A stretch of 64,000 nucleotides of DNA from Streptomyces hyaluromycini (GTDB lineage: Bacteria; Actinomycetota; Actinomycetes; Streptomycetales; Streptomycetaceae), in assembly GCF_002217755.1 (NCBI RefSeq), contig NZ_BCFL01000022.1, positions 310,001 to 374,000 on the forward strand, read 5' to 3'. A model generated the notes under the pieces. It had not been told where the DNA came from and did not search any database. It worked only from the letters and a program-made list of their open reading frames with translations. The number at the start of each line of letters is the position of its first letter. The stretch's first letter is position 1. This document shows positions 52,149 to 61,994 of the stretch, in pieces. Position numbers and translations under genes: made by a program.

Positions 52149-53039
52149 ATGCGGATCAAGGACCAGACCGGAGCCGAACTCGGCGCGCTCGTCGAGGACT
52201 TCGACCACACCACGGCCTCCGACGCCGACATCGCGACGCTCAAGCAGACCGTCTACACGAAGAAGATCGCCGTCCTGAAGGGCCAGGACCTCTCCCCATG
52301 GGGGTTCCTCGCGCTCGGCGAACGCCTCGGCCGCCCCGAGACCTACTACGAACCGATGTACAAGCACCCCGAGGTCCCCGAGATCTTCGTCTCCTCCAAC
52401 GTCCCGGAGAACGGCAAGCAGATAGGCGTGCCGAAGACCGGCAAGTTCTGGCACGCCGACTACCAGTTCATGCCGGACCCCTTCGGCATCACCCTGATCT
52501 ACCCGCAGGTCGTCCCGGAGAAGAACCGCGGCACCTACTTCATCGACATGGGCCGGGCGTACGAGGAACTACCCGGGGAGCTGAAGAAGGAGATCGCCGA
52601 CACCCGGTGCAGGCACTCCGTGCGCAAGTACTTCAAAATCCGCCCGCACGACGTGTACCGCCCCATCTCCGAGGTCATCGACGAGGTCGAGACCAAGACC
52701 CCGCCCGTCGTCCAGCCCACCACCTTCACCCACCCCATGACCGGCGAGACCGTCCTCTACATCAGCGAGGGCTTCACCGTCGGCATCGAGGACGCGGACG
52801 GCGACCCGCTCGACGAAGAGCTGCTCAAGCGTCTCTTCGAGGCCACCGGCCAGCTCGACGAGACCTTCGAGCACGGCAACATCCACCTCCAGAGCTTCGA
52901 GAAGGGCGACCTGCTGGTCTGGGACAACCGCAGCCTCATCCACCGCGCCCGCCACACCACGACACCCGAGCCGACGGTCTCCTACCGCGTCACCGTCCAC
53001 GACGAGCGCAAACTGCACGACGGGATACCGGCCGCGTGA
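52149..53039 (+). CDS. scoE: Non-heme Fe(II)/2OG oxygenase, isonitrile-forming (ScoE type)
   Basis: 296-aa TauD-family enzyme. Iron ligands are H102 and D104 in KFWHADYQF and the distal His in NRSLIHRARH (about 265). ScoE/Rv0097-type enzymes convert an N-carboxymethyl beta-amino acid into the isonitrile by oxidative decarboxylation. The call rests on the family motifs and on the diagnostic neighbours: FcoT-like, AMP-ligase, ACP and NRPS genes in order. It overlaps the FcoT-like gene by 4 bases (GTGA). Confidence 0.85.
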   Translation: MRIKDQTGAELGALVEDFDHTTASDADIATLKQTVYTKKIAVLKGQDLSPWGFLALGERLGRPETYYEPMYKHPEVPEIFVSSNVPENGKQIGVPKTGKFWHADYQFMPDPFGITLIYPQVVPEKNRGTYFIDMGRAYEELPGELKKEIADTRCRHSVRKYFKIRPHDVYRPISEVIDEVETKTPPVVQPTTFTHPMTGETVLYISEGFTVGIEDADGDPLDEELLKRLFEATGQLDETFEHGNIHLQSFEKGDLLVWDNRSLIHRARHTTTPEPTVSYRVTVHDERKLHDGIPAA

Positions 53040-53584
53040 CCGCCCCTGCCGCCGACCACCCCGAGGCCCCGCCGCAGCGCTCGTACGCCACCGACGAGGA
53101 ACTGCTGGCCCGCGTCCTGGCGCCCTACAAGGACAACTGCAAGTACCTGAGATCCGCCCATGTCACCGCCGACGCCGGACTCGCCGCCGCCCGCTGCGAG
53201 TTCGCGATCCCGGAGTCCTGCTACATCGACGACACCGGCCACCTGAACTCGGTCGAGGTCAACATCGCCTACAACCAGATGATGTACTACCTGGTCGCCA
53301 AGTCCGTGCAGGAAGGGCTCCTGACCGGGTTCGAGACCTGGACGCCGGCCGACTTCTGGCGCCACCAGCTCCCCGACATCCTCATCGCCCGGTTCGCCGG
53401 CAACTTCCGCCGCCCCGTGGACCCCCGCGCCTTCTCCGGCGAGATGGAGTTCCACTCCGTCACCCGACGGACCCCCGGCGGCGGCAGCCCCTTCCTCCAC
53501 GCGCAGACGTCGTACCGCTACTGGGACAGCGACGGCGGCCGGTGCGACGGCGAGGCGACCCTCGCGTTCGTCAACATCCCCTGA
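53036..53584 (+). CDS. scoD: FcoT-family thioesterase/lyase (ScoD type)
   Basis: 182-aa hotdog-fold protein of the Rv0098/FcoT group. Visible segments: APYKDNCKYLRSAHVTADAG, IDDTGHLNSVEVNIAYNQMMYYLVAKS and MEFHSVTRRTPGG. ScoD adds glycine to the alpha,beta-unsaturated acyl-ACP and releases the adduct, the substrate of the oxygenase encoded just upstream. The GTG at 53036 overlaps the oxygenase stop. Confidence 0.85.
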   Translation: MTAPAADHPEAPPQRSYATDEELLARVLAPYKDNCKYLRSAHVTADAGLAAARCEFAIPESCYIDDTGHLNSVEVNIAYNQMMYYLVAKSVQEGLLTGFETWTPADFWRHQLPDILIARFAGNFRRPVDPRAFSGEMEFHSVTRRTPGGGSPFLHAQTSYRYWDSDGGRCDGEATLAFVNIP

Positions 53585-53651
53585 CCCGGCGGCGACCCAC
53601 GGATGCCCCGCCGTTGATCCACCGTTGATCCGCCGAAAGGGAGAACTCCCC

Positions 53652-55232
53652 ATGGAGACAAGAACGCAGCCGGTGCCGCACAGGCTGCACCACCCCGAAC
53701 TCACCACCCTCGTCCAGACCGCCCGCTTCCACGCCGACCGTCAGCCCACCGCCCCCGCCGTGGTCTGCGAGGGCCGCACCCTGACCTACGCGGACCTGCA
53801 CACCGCGAGCAACCGCCTCGCCCACGGCCTGCGCGCCGCCGGCCTCGCCGAGGGCGACCGGGTGGCCTACCTGGGCAAGGAGTCCGAGCACTACTACGAG
53901 GTCCTCTTCGCCTGCGCCAAGACCGGCACCGTCCTGGTCCCCGTCAACTGGCGGCTCACCGCGCCCGAGGTAAGCCACATCCTCCAGGACTCCGGCACCC
54001 GGCTGCTGTTCCTGGAGGACGAGTTCGCCCCGATCGTCGACGGCATGCCGACCGCGCCACCCGAGACGGTCGTGAACCTCGGCTCGATCCTGGACTGGCG
54101 GGCCGAACACGCGGACGCCGAGCCGGAGTTCGAGGCCACCCCCGACACCCCGGTCGCCCAGCTGTACACCAGCGGCACCACTGGCCTGCCGAAGGGAGTG
54201 GTGCTCGCCCATCGCAGCTTCTTCGCGGTCCGTGACGCCCTGGCGGCAGAGGGGCTGGACTGGATCGACTGGCGGGCGGGCGACATCGCGCTCGTCGGCA
54301 TCCCCGGCTTCCACGTCGGCGGGCTGTGGTGGGCCACCCAGAACCTCAACGCCGGTACGACGATCGTGGCGATGCGTGCCTTCGCCGCCCGGCAGGCCGT
54401 CGACCTCATCCGCGACCTCGGCGTCACCACCGCCTGCATGGTCCCGGCCATGCTCCGCATGATGCTCACCGAACCCGGCGTCACCGCCGCCGACTTCACC
54501 ACCCTGCGCAAGACCGTGTACGGCGGCTCCCCGATCTCCGAGGCCCTCCTTGAGGAGAGCCTCGCCGTCCTGGACTGCGAGTTCGCCCAGATCTACGGCC
54601 TGACCGAGACCGGCAACACCGCCGTCTGCCTGCCCCCTGCCGCCCACGTTCCCGGCGGCCCGCTGATGCAGGCGGCAGGGCACCCCTACCCAGGCGTCCG
54701 GGCCAAGGTCATCGACGAACACGGCGGGGAGCTGCCTCCGGGCTGGGTGGGGGAGGTCTGCCTGCACACCCCCGCCCGCATGGTCGAGTACTGGGGCCTG
54801 CCCGACAAGACCGCCGAGACCCTCGTCGACGGCTGGATCCACACCGGCGACGCCGGATACGTCGACGAGGACGGATACGTCTTCATCCGCGACCGCATCA
54901 AGGACGCCATCCTCGTCGCCGGCGAGAACGTCTACCCCGCCGAGATCGAGAACGTCCTGGAGAGCCATCCCCAGGTCGCCGAGGCCGTGGTCGTCGGCGC
55001 CCCCGACGAGCGCTGGGGCGAACGGGTGCACGCCTTCGTGGTCCCCGTGCCGGGACAGCAGCAGCCCAGCCCCCGCGACCTGCACACCTTCCTCGTGCCG
55101 CGGCTGGCCGCCTTCAAACTGCCCTCGCGGTACGAGGTCATCGACCACGTGCCGCGCAACCCCAGCGGCAAGATCCTCCGCCGCGAACTGCGCGACCGCT
55201 TCTGGAGCGACTCCGCGCGCAAGGTCAACTGA
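53652..55232 (+). CDS. scoC: Fatty acyl-AMP/ACP ligase (ScoC type)
   Basis: 526-aa ANL-superfamily enzyme. P-loop-like YTSGTTGLPKGVV, IYGLTETGN, then GWIHTGDAGYVDEDGYVFIRDR and the catalytic Lys in NPSGKILRREL. It activates a fatty acid as the acyl-AMP and loads it on the ACP encoded next (29 bases downstream). In related pathways the acid is alpha,beta-unsaturated and also the isonitrile acid is reloaded this way. Confidence 0.88.
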   Translation: METRTQPVPHRLHHPELTTLVQTARFHADRQPTAPAVVCEGRTLTYADLHTASNRLAHGLRAAGLAEGDRVAYLGKESEHYYEVLFACAKTGTVLVPVNWRLTAPEVSHILQDSGTRLLFLEDEFAPIVDGMPTAPPETVVNLGSILDWRAEHADAEPEFEATPDTPVAQLYTSGTTGLPKGVVLAHRSFFAVRDALAAEGLDWIDWRAGDIALVGIPGFHVGGLWWATQNLNAGTTIVAMRAFAARQAVDLIRDLGVTTACMVPAMLRMMLTEPGVTAADFTTLRKTVYGGSPISEALLEESLAVLDCEFAQIYGLTETGNTAVCLPPAAHVPGGPLMQAAGHPYPGVRAKVIDEHGGELPPGWVGEVCLHTPARMVEYWGLPDKTAETLVDGWIHTGDAGYVDEDGYVFIRDRIKDAILVAGENVYPAEIENVLESHPQVAEAVVVGAPDERWGERVHAFVVPVPGQQQPSPRDLHTFLVPRLAAFKLPSRYEVIDHVPRNPSGKILRRELRDRFWSDSARKVN

Positions 55233-55261
55233 GCCCGCCGACACGGTCGTAGGGAGAACCC

Positions 55262-55522
55262 GTGCCCGAACCCTCTCTCACTCTCGACAGCTTCCGCGCC
55301 GAACTCGCGGAGTGCCTTTTCCTGCCGGCCGACGAAGTCGACCTGGAGGAAAGCCCGTTGGACGCGGGACTGGACTCCCTGCGCATCGTCACGCTGCTGG
55401 AGCGCTGGCAGGCCGCCGGCGTGGACGTGACCTTCGTCGAACTCGCCGAGCGCACCACCTTCGCCCAGTGGTGGGAACTGCTCACCACACGTCAGCGGGG
55501 AGCGGGCCATGCCGACACCTGA
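55262..55522 (+). CDS. scoB: Acyl carrier protein (ScoB type)
   Basis: 86-aa carrier with Ser39 in DAGLDSLRIVTLLERW. The short ACP carries the acyl chain for glycine addition and then delivers the isonitrile acyl group to the NRPS condensation domain. GTG start; its end overlaps the NRPS start by 14 bases, so translation is coupled. Confidence 0.88.
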   Translation: MPEPSLTLDSFRAELAECLFLPADEVDLEESPLDAGLDSLRIVTLLERWQAAGVDVTFVELAERTTFAQWWELLTTRQRGAGHADT

Positions 55523-58500
55523 ACGCCACCCCCTGCTGGCCGCCCAGGAGGGCATCTGGACCGGCCAGCAACTCGACGTGGACAGCCCCGCCTACAACAC
55601 CGCCGAATACGTGCGCGTGCACGGCCCGGTCGACACCGCCGTGTTCGACGCGGCCCTGCACCATGTCGTCGCAGAGGCCGAGGCGCTCCACGCGACCTTC
55701 GTCGCCGACGACTCCGGCCGCCCCTGGCAGTTCGACACCCCGGCCGGCGACTGGCACACCCACATCGCCGACCTCACCGCCGGGCCGTACCCGCACGCCG
55801 CCGCCCTGGCGTGGATGGACCAGGACATGGCCCGCCCCGTCGACCTCACCCGGGGCCCGGTCTTCGGCCACGCCCTGCTGCGTACCGCCGAGGACGAGTA
55901 CCTCTGGTACCACCGCGTCCACCACATCGCCCTCGACGGCTTCGGGCTCTCCCTCGTGGCCCGGCGCGTCGCCCAGGTATACACCGCCCTCATGGCCGGC
56001 GAACCCGTCCCCGACAGCGGCTTCGGCACCCTGGAGTCGGTCCGCGCCGAGGAACGCGCCTACCGCGACTCCGCCCGCCACGCCAAGGACCACGCCTACT
56101 GGACCGACCGCTTCGCCGACCGTCCCCCCGTCGCCACCCCGGCCGGCCGATCGGCCCTGCCCGCCCGCACCTTCCACCGCCACGCCACGGACCTCGCACC
56201 GGCCGAGGCGGACACCCTCCGCAGGGTCGCCCGCGAGCTGTCGGTGACCTGGTCGGAGGTGGTGCTCGCGGTGACCGCCGCCCACCTGCACCGGGTCACC
56301 GGCGCACCGGAGACCGTCCTGAGCCTGCCCGCGATGGGCCGCCTCGGCTCGGTCTCCCTGCGCGTGCCCGCCATGGTCCGCAACATCCTGCCCCTGCGCG
56401 TCGCCGTCACCGCAGACGACAGCCTGCGCGACCTCGCGGTCCGCGTATCCCGCGAACTGCGCGCCGGACTGCCCCACCAGCGCCACCGCTACGAGCGACT
56501 GCGCCGCGACCTGCGGCTGGTGGGCGGCCAACGGCGGCTTTCCGGACCCGGCGTGAACATCATGCCGTTCGCGTACGACCTGCGGTTCGCCGGACACCGC
56601 AGCACCGTCCACAACGTGTCGGCGGGGCCCGTGGACGACCTGGCCCTCAACGTCTACGACCGCTCGGACGGCACGGGCCTGCGCCTCGCCCTGGACGCCA
56701 ACCCGGACCTGTACACGGAGGGTGAGGCGGCGGGCTTCCAGGAGGGCCTGCTGAACCTGCTGGCCGAGGCGGTCACGGCCCCCGACCGGCGGTTGAGGGA
56801 GATGGACGGCAGCACCCCCCTCGCCGTGCCGTCCGCGTCGGTTCTGGACGGCGGCCCGCTGCCCGCCCCCGCCCGGCCGGTGCTGAGCCTGATCGCCGGT
56901 CACGCCGCCCGCCGGGGCGGGGCCATCGCGGTGGAGGACGGTGACCGCCGTCTCACCTATGCCGAACTCTTCGGCGCGGCACGGGACATCGCCCGGAGCC
57001 TGGCCGCCCGGGGAGTCGGCCGGGGTGACGTGGTCGCGGTGGTCCTGCCCCGTGGCGCAGACGCCGTCACCGCCGTCCTGGGCGTACTGCTGTCCGGCGC
57101 CGCCTACTGCCCGCTCGACCCGAAGGCCCCCGCCGACCGCACGGCCCAGCTACTGGCCGACGCCACTCCCGCGCTCGTCGTGACGACCAAGGACCGCGCG
57201 CCCGCCTTCCCGGACCACACGCTCCTCCTCCTGGACCAACCGATCACCGCCGACGTGCGTGCACCATCGGGCCCCGGCCCGGCCGACCTGGCGTACGTGC
57301 TGCACACCTCGGGTTCCACCGGCCGTCCCAAGGGCGTCGAGATCGGCCACGCAGCGCTGGCGCACTTCGTCGCGGGCGCCTCGCACCGGTACGGGCTGCG
57401 CCCCGACGACCGCGTTCTCCAGTTCGCCCCTCTCCACTTCGACACCAGCGTGGAGGAGGTCTTCCTGACCCTGTGCACCGGCGCCACGCTGGTGATCCGC
57501 GCCGACGACATGACCGACTCGGTGCCCCGGTTCCTGGACGAGTGCGCCCGGCTGCGGGTGAGCGTGCTGGACCTGCCCACCGCGTACTGGCACGAGACGG
57601 CGTATGCGGTCTCCACCGGCGCCGCCGCCCTTCCGTCATGCGTGCGGACCGTCGTGATCGGCGGCGAGGCTGCGTTGCCCGAACGGGTCGAGCGCTGGCG
57701 CAAGGCGGTCGGCACCTCGGTCGCGCTGCTCAACACCTACGGCCCCACCGAGGCGACGGTGGTCGCCACCGTCGCCGACCTGCACGACCCCGCTCTCCTC
57801 CCGGGCGACGTCCCCATCGGCCGTCCGCTGCCCGGCACCCGGGCCGCCGTGCTCGGCGGCGAGCTGTACCTGCTGGGCGACGCTCTCGCACACGGCTACC
57901 GGGGTGAGACACCGGACAACGTCCGCTTCGGCCCGCTGGCCGCGCTGCCGGGGAGCCCTCGCGCCTACCGCACCGGCGACCTGGTCCGCCTCGGCGAGGA
58001 CGGGCAACTGCGCTTCGTCGGCCGGGCGGACGACGAGTTCAAGATCAGTGGTCACCGTGTCCAGCCCGCCGAGGTCGAGAGCGCGCTGCTCACTCACCCC
58101 GGGGTCCGGGAGGCCGCCGTCGTGGGCCAGCCGCTCGGCGACGGCACCCGTCGGCTGGTCGCCCATCTGGTCGCGGACGATGTTGCGCCGTCCGGGATCA
58201 GGGAGCACCTGCGGGCGATGCTGCCGTCCGCGATGACCCCCTCCGCCGTCGAATTCCTGGACCGACTGCCCCGCACCGCCTCCGGAAAGATCGACCGGAT
58301 CGCCCTCTCCGCACTCCGGGCGCCCGCCGCCGCTCCCTCCGAACCCGGGTTCCCCTCCGCCGTCAGTCCCCTGGAACGGACCATCACCGGCACCTGGCAG
58401 CAGCTCCTCGGCATCGCCGCCGTCGCCGTGAACGACGACGTGTTCGACCTGGGTGCTCAGTCCCTCCAGGCCATCCAGGCCGCCAACCGGCTCGGCGTCG

Positions 58501-59831
58501 AACTCGGCCGGGACGTGAAGGTCGCCTGGCTCTTCCAGCACCCCACGGCTGCCGCACTCGCGCGCTTCCTCGCCGAGACCGAGACCCAGACCGCAGGCGA
58601 CAGCGACGGCGCCCAACCGCTCACCCCACCGTCCGGACTGCCGCCGACCCTCTTCGCCGACACCGTCCTCGACCCGGGCATCCGCCCCGGCATCGACCGC
58701 CCCCCGCACCACACCCCCCGCCGCATTCTCCTCACCGGTGCGACCGGCTTCGTAGGCGCCCATCTGCTGGCCGAACTCCTCGCGGCCACGGCGGCCGAGA
58801 TCGTCTGCATGATCCGGGCCGATACCGTCCCCGAGGCCGCCGCCCGCATCGCAACGGCCCTCGCCCGGCACGGCATCACCCTGGACGAGCGGACCCGGTC
58901 CCGCGTCACCGCCCTCCCCTCCGACCTCGCCCGCCCGCACCTCGGCCTGACCCGGGACGCGCTCGGCGACCTCGCCGCGACCTGCGACGCGATCTTCCAC
59001 AATGCCGCGACGGTCAGCATCCTGCGCGACTACGCCACCCTGCGCGCCGCCAACACCGAGTCCACCCGGCAGCTGCTGCGCCTGGCCGCCGTACGCACGA
59101 CCCCGCTCCACTACGTCTCCACCCTGTCCGTGGCCCCGCCCGCGAGCCGCAGCCCCGAGGTGCCGGAGGCGTTCCTGCCGCCCCACGACGGGCTGCGGTA
59201 CGGCTACCAGCAGTCCAAGTGGGTCTCCGAACGGCTGCTGGAACAGGCGGCCGGGCGCGGGCTGCCGGTCACCGTGCACCGCCTGGGCCGGGTGGTCGGA
59301 CCGTCCGGCACCGGGTACGTCAACGAGCACGACTTCCTGTGGAGCGTGCTGCGGGCGGGCATCCCGGCGGGGATCGTCCCCGAACTGTTCGAGGACGAGG
59401 TGTGGACCCCGGTGGACTTCGCCGCCCGGTCCCTGGTCCATCTCTCCCTCGACCCGGCCGCCCTCGGTGGCCCGGTCTTCAACCACGCGACCCTGCCTCG
59501 GGTGCGGCTCGCCGACGTCTACGACTGGGTGGCGGAGTACGGCTATCCGGTACGGCGTCTGCCGCTGGCGCGCTGGCGGGAGCAGCTGCCCGGCTCGGCC
59601 GACACCGCCGCCACCACGCTCGCCTTCTTCGACTCCGCCGAGCAGGCCACCGCCGCCGACCTACGCCTCGGCCACGTCCAAGCCGACCACGTCCGTGCCG
59701 GGTTGGCGGGCAGCGGCATCACCTGCCCGTCCGTCGGCCGCGACCTGGTCCGCCGCCACCTGGACCACTGCGTCACCACGGGCCTGCTGCCCGCCCCGGC
59801 CGGCGGCGGCCGCAGTCGGCAACCTTCGTGA
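55509..59831 (+). CDS. scoA: Single-module NRPS, C-A-PCP-R (ScoA type)
   Basis: 1440-aa synthetase. Condensation domain (about 1-440) with HHIALDG at 138-144. Adenylation domain (about 455-930) with LHTSGSTGRPKGVE near 599, the pocket segment FDTSVEEVF (D645, T646, E649, which would suit a basic amino acid such as Lys or Orn), and the catalytic K927 in TASGKIDR. Carrier domain with S985 in LGAQSLQ. Reductase domain (from ~1070) with TGATGFVG and Y1233-x3-K1237, which would release the product as an aldehyde or alcohol. ScoA-type enzymes put two isonitrile acyl chains on a diamino acid, giving a diisonitrile. Confidence 0.9.
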   Translation: MPTPERHPLLAAQEGIWTGQQLDVDSPAYNTAEYVRVHGPVDTAVFDAALHHVVAEAEALHATFVADDSGRPWQFDTPAGDWHTHIADLTAGPYPHAAALAWMDQDMARPVDLTRGPVFGHALLRTAEDEYLWYHRVHHIALDGFGLSLVARRVAQVYTALMAGEPVPDSGFGTLESVRAEERAYRDSARHAKDHAYWTDRFADRPPVATPAGRSALPARTFHRHATDLAPAEADTLRRVARELSVTWSEVVLAVTAAHLHRVTGAPETVLSLPAMGRLGSVSLRVPAMVRNILPLRVAVTADDSLRDLAVRVSRELRAGLPHQRHRYERLRRDLRLVGGQRRLSGPGVNIMPFAYDLRFAGHRSTVHNVSAGPVDDLALNVYDRSDGTGLRLALDANPDLYTEGEAAGFQEGLLNLLAEAVTAPDRRLREMDGSTPLAVPSASVLDGGPLPAPARPVLSLIAGHAARRGGAIAVEDGDRRLTYAELFGAARDIARSLAARGVGRGDVVAVVLPRGADAVTAVLGVLLSGAAYCPLDPKAPADRTAQLLADATPALVVTTKDRAPAFPDHTLLLLDQPITADVRAPSGPGPADLAYVLHTSGSTGRPKGVEIGHAALAHFVAGASHRYGLRPDDRVLQFAPLHFDTSVEEVFLTLCTGATLVIRADDMTDSVPRFLDECARLRVSVLDLPTAYWHETAYAVSTGAAALPSCVRTVVIGGEAALPERVERWRKAVGTSVALLNTYGPTEATVVATVADLHDPALLPGDVPIGRPLPGTRAAVLGGELYLLGDALAHGYRGETPDNVRFGPLAALPGSPRAYRTGDLVRLGEDGQLRFVGRADDEFKISGHRVQPAEVESALLTHPGVREAAVVGQPLGDGTRRLVAHLVADDVAPSGIREHLRAMLPSAMTPSAVEFLDRLPRTASGKIDRIALSALRAPAAAPSEPGFPSAVSPLERTITGTWQQLLGIAAVAVNDDVFDLGAQSLQAIQAANRLGVELGRDVKVAWLFQHPTAAALARFLAETETQTAGDSDGAQPLTPPSGLPPTLFADTVLDPGIRPGIDRPPHHTPRRILLTGATGFVGAHLLAELLAATAAEIVCMIRADTVPEAAARIATALARHGITLDERTRSRVTALPSDLARPHLGLTRDALGDLAATCDAIFHNAATVSILRDYATLRAANTESTRQLLRLAAVRTTPLHYVSTLSVAPPASRSPEVPEAFLPPHDGLRYGYQQSKWVSERLLEQAAGRGLPVTVHRLGRVVGPSGTGYVNEHDFLWSVLRAGIPAGIVPELFEDEVWTPVDFAARSLVHLSLDPAALGGPVFNHATLPRVRLADVYDWVAEYGYPVRRLPLARWREQLPGSADTAATTLAFFDSAEQATAADLRLGHVQADHVRAGLAGSGITCPSVGRDLVRRHLDHCVTTGLLPAPAGGGRSRQPS

Positions 59832-59930
59832 AATGAACGGGACTTGCCGGGAACTCACGGCCGTCGCGCCCCGACTACTGCATCAGAACCCCTCAGACCG
59901 TCAGCATGCCCCGTACGCATAGGAGTCCGC

Positions 59931-60968
59931 ATGTCGATCAACCGGCCGGCCGCCACCGCCCTGGCCGCAGCCCTCTGCCTGCTCACGGCGGCATGCGGCG
60001 CCTCGTCCGACGACAAGGCGAGCGACGACACGGCCGAGGTCGCGGCCTCCAAGACCGGCTACCCGGTGACCTTGGACAACTGCGGGCAGAAGGAGACGTT
60101 CAAGAAGGCGCCCAGCCGGGTGGTCGTCATGAACGGTGCCTCGGTCGCCGAGGTCTCCACGCTCCTCGCCCTCGGTCTGGGGGACCGGGTCGTCGCCAAC
60201 GAGCAGAGCTACGGCGCCTCCGAGGTCGCGGGCCGGGCCGCCGCGATCAAGAAGCTGCCCACCGGGAACGTCAAGCTCAACGATGCCTACGACGTCCCCC
60301 GCGAGACCATGCTCGGCCTCCGCCCGGACCTGGTGCTGTCCACGACGTCGTACGGCTTCGACGAGAAGAACGGCTTCGCCACCCGCGACCAGCTCGGGGA
60401 GGTCGGCGCCAGCACCTACGTCTCCCCGCAGGGCTGCGACCAGGACACCTCCAAGATGACCGTCGCCGACAGCTACCGGCTGCTGCGCGACATGGGCAAG
60501 GTCTTCAACGTCAGTCAGAAGGCCGAGAAGTTGATCGCCGCCTCCGAGAAGAACATCGCTGCCGTCACGGACAAGGTGAAGGGGGAGAAGAAGCCCAAGG
60601 TCATGGTGCTCTTCTCCAACATGTCCATGGGCGGCAACGACTTCAGCTCCGTCGTCGCCAAGGGCATCTACAACGACATCCTCGCCAAGGCAGGCGGCAC
60701 CAACGCCTTCGAGAACGCCTCCAAGACGTCCTTCGCCGACCTGAGCAAGGAGAAGGTGGCCGCCACCGACGTCGACGCGCTCGTCGTCATCGCCTACAAC
60801 GACCCCAACCCGGCGGCGTACGCCAGGAAACTGCTGAAGGAGTTCCCCCAGTGGCCGGCCGCCAAGAACAACGCGTACGTGACGCTGTCCGACTCGATGT
60901 ACCTCGGCCCCAGCAACGACCTGGCGGTGCAGAAGATCGCCGAGGTGCTGCACCCGGACGCCTTCTGA
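59931..60968 (+). CDS. Siderophore-type ABC transporter binding lipoprotein
   Basis: 345-aa FhuD/FepB-type class III binding protein. Lipoprotein signal LCLLTAAC (Cys ~22). The mature part has PSRVVVMNGASVAEVSTLLALGLGDRVV, LRPDLVLSTTSYG and VMVLFSNMSMGG. AGGAG is 6 bases before the ATG. Located 99 bases after the NRPS gene; it likely binds the metal-isonitrile complex for re-import (inference). Confidence 0.88.
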   Translation: MSINRPAATALAAALCLLTAACGASSDDKASDDTAEVAASKTGYPVTLDNCGQKETFKKAPSRVVVMNGASVAEVSTLLALGLGDRVVANEQSYGASEVAGRAAAIKKLPTGNVKLNDAYDVPRETMLGLRPDLVLSTTSYGFDEKNGFATRDQLGEVGASTYVSPQGCDQDTSKMTVADSYRLLRDMGKVFNVSQKAEKLIAASEKNIAAVTDKVKGEKKPKVMVLFSNMSMGGNDFSSVVAKGIYNDILAKAGGTNAFENASKTSFADLSKEKVAATDVDALVVIAYNDPNPAAYARKLLKEFPQWPAAKNNAYVTLSDSMYLGPSNDLAVQKIAEVLHPDAF

Positions 60969-61990
60969 GCCGTCTCAGGGTCCCGCTGGCGTTCACGTTC
61001 CTGCCGGTCGCGCTGGTCGCCACGATGATCGTCGCGATCAGCATCGGCGCCGTCGACGTCCCGGTCGGTGACGTGTGGCGGATCGTCCTGCATCACGTCA
61101 CCGGGGCGGGACCGGCGCCCTCCGACCTCGCGCTCGACCAGATCGTCTGGAACTTCCGCACCCCGCGGGTGGTCCTGGCGGCCCTGGTCGGCGCGGGCCT
61201 CGCCGTGTCCGGCGCGGTGCTCCAGACCGTGGTGTCCAACCCGCTCGCCGATCCCATCGTGCTGGGCTTCTCCTACGGCGCCACGCTCGGCGCCGTCCTC
61301 GTCATCACCCTGGGCGGGGGCGCCGCGCTCGCCGGGCTCGGCGTGTCGGCGGCGGCCTTCCTCGGCGCCGTCGCCGCCGGTGCGCTGGTCTTCGCACTCG
61401 GGCAGCGAAAGGGACGGATGGCCCCGACCCGGCTGGTGCTCGCGGGCGTCGCCGTCGGATACGTCTTCCTCTCGGCCACCAGCTTCGTCCAACTCCAGGC
61501 CACCCCCACCGAGTTGCGGACGGTGATGTTCTGGATGCTGGGCAGCGTCGCGGGCGCCCAGTGGGACCAACTCCCCACGGTCGCGGTGGTGGTGCTGGTC
61601 ACGACCACGCTCCTGTCCCTCTTCGGCCGGCGCCTCAACGTCCTGCTCGCCGGCGACGAGTCCGCCACTGCCCTCGGCGTCGACGTCAACCGGCTGCGGG
61701 CCGTCCTCCTGGTCCTCAGCGCACTGCTGACCGGCACCGTCATCGCCGTCGCGGGCAGCATCGGCTTCGTCGGCCTGATGATCCCGCACCTGGTACGCCT
61801 CACCACCGGCGCCGACCACCGCCGCCTGCTGCCCCTGACCGCCCTGCTCGGCGCCGTCTACCTGGTCCTCGTCGACCTGCTCTCCCGCACCCTCGACCGC
61901 CCCAACGAACTCCCGCTGGGCATCCTCACCGCCCTCCTCGGCGCCCCTTTCTTCCTGTGGCTGCTGCGCCGCAACAAGGGTCTGGACTGA
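60965..61990 (+). CDS. FecCD-family ABC permease
   Basis: About 341-aa membrane permease with 9-10 helices. Family motifs: NFRTPRVVLAALVGAGLAVSGAVLQTVVSNPLADP, LGVDVNRLR and GSIGFVGLMIPHLVRL. No ATG, GTG or TTG fits the expected N-terminus. A CTG at 60965 overlaps the previous stop as CTGA, exactly like the ATGA/GTGA couplings elsewhere. The next in-frame ATG (61025) would cut most of helix 1. I favour the CTG. Confidence 0.85.
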   Translation: MSRLRVPLAFTFLPVALVATMIVAISIGAVDVPVGDVWRIVLHHVTGAGPAPSDLALDQIVWNFRTPRVVLAALVGAGLAVSGAVLQTVVSNPLADPIVLGFSYGATLGAVLVITLGGGAALAGLGVSAAAFLGAVAAGALVFALGQRKGRMAPTRLVLAGVAVGYVFLSATSFVQLQATPTELRTVMFWMLGSVAGAQWDQLPTVAVVVLVTTTLLSLFGRRLNVLLAGDESATALGVDVNRLRAVLLVLSALLTGTVIAVAGSIGFVGLMIPHLVRLTTGADHRRLLPLTALLGAVYLVLVDLLSRTLDRPNELPLGILTALLGAPFFLWLLRRNKGLD

Positions 61991-61994
61991 CCGC

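Noticed and set aside
53584..53651. Direct repeat CCGTTGATCCaCCGTTGATCC before scoC
   Set aside because: Two tandem copies of about 10 bases only; probably a small local duplication without clear function.
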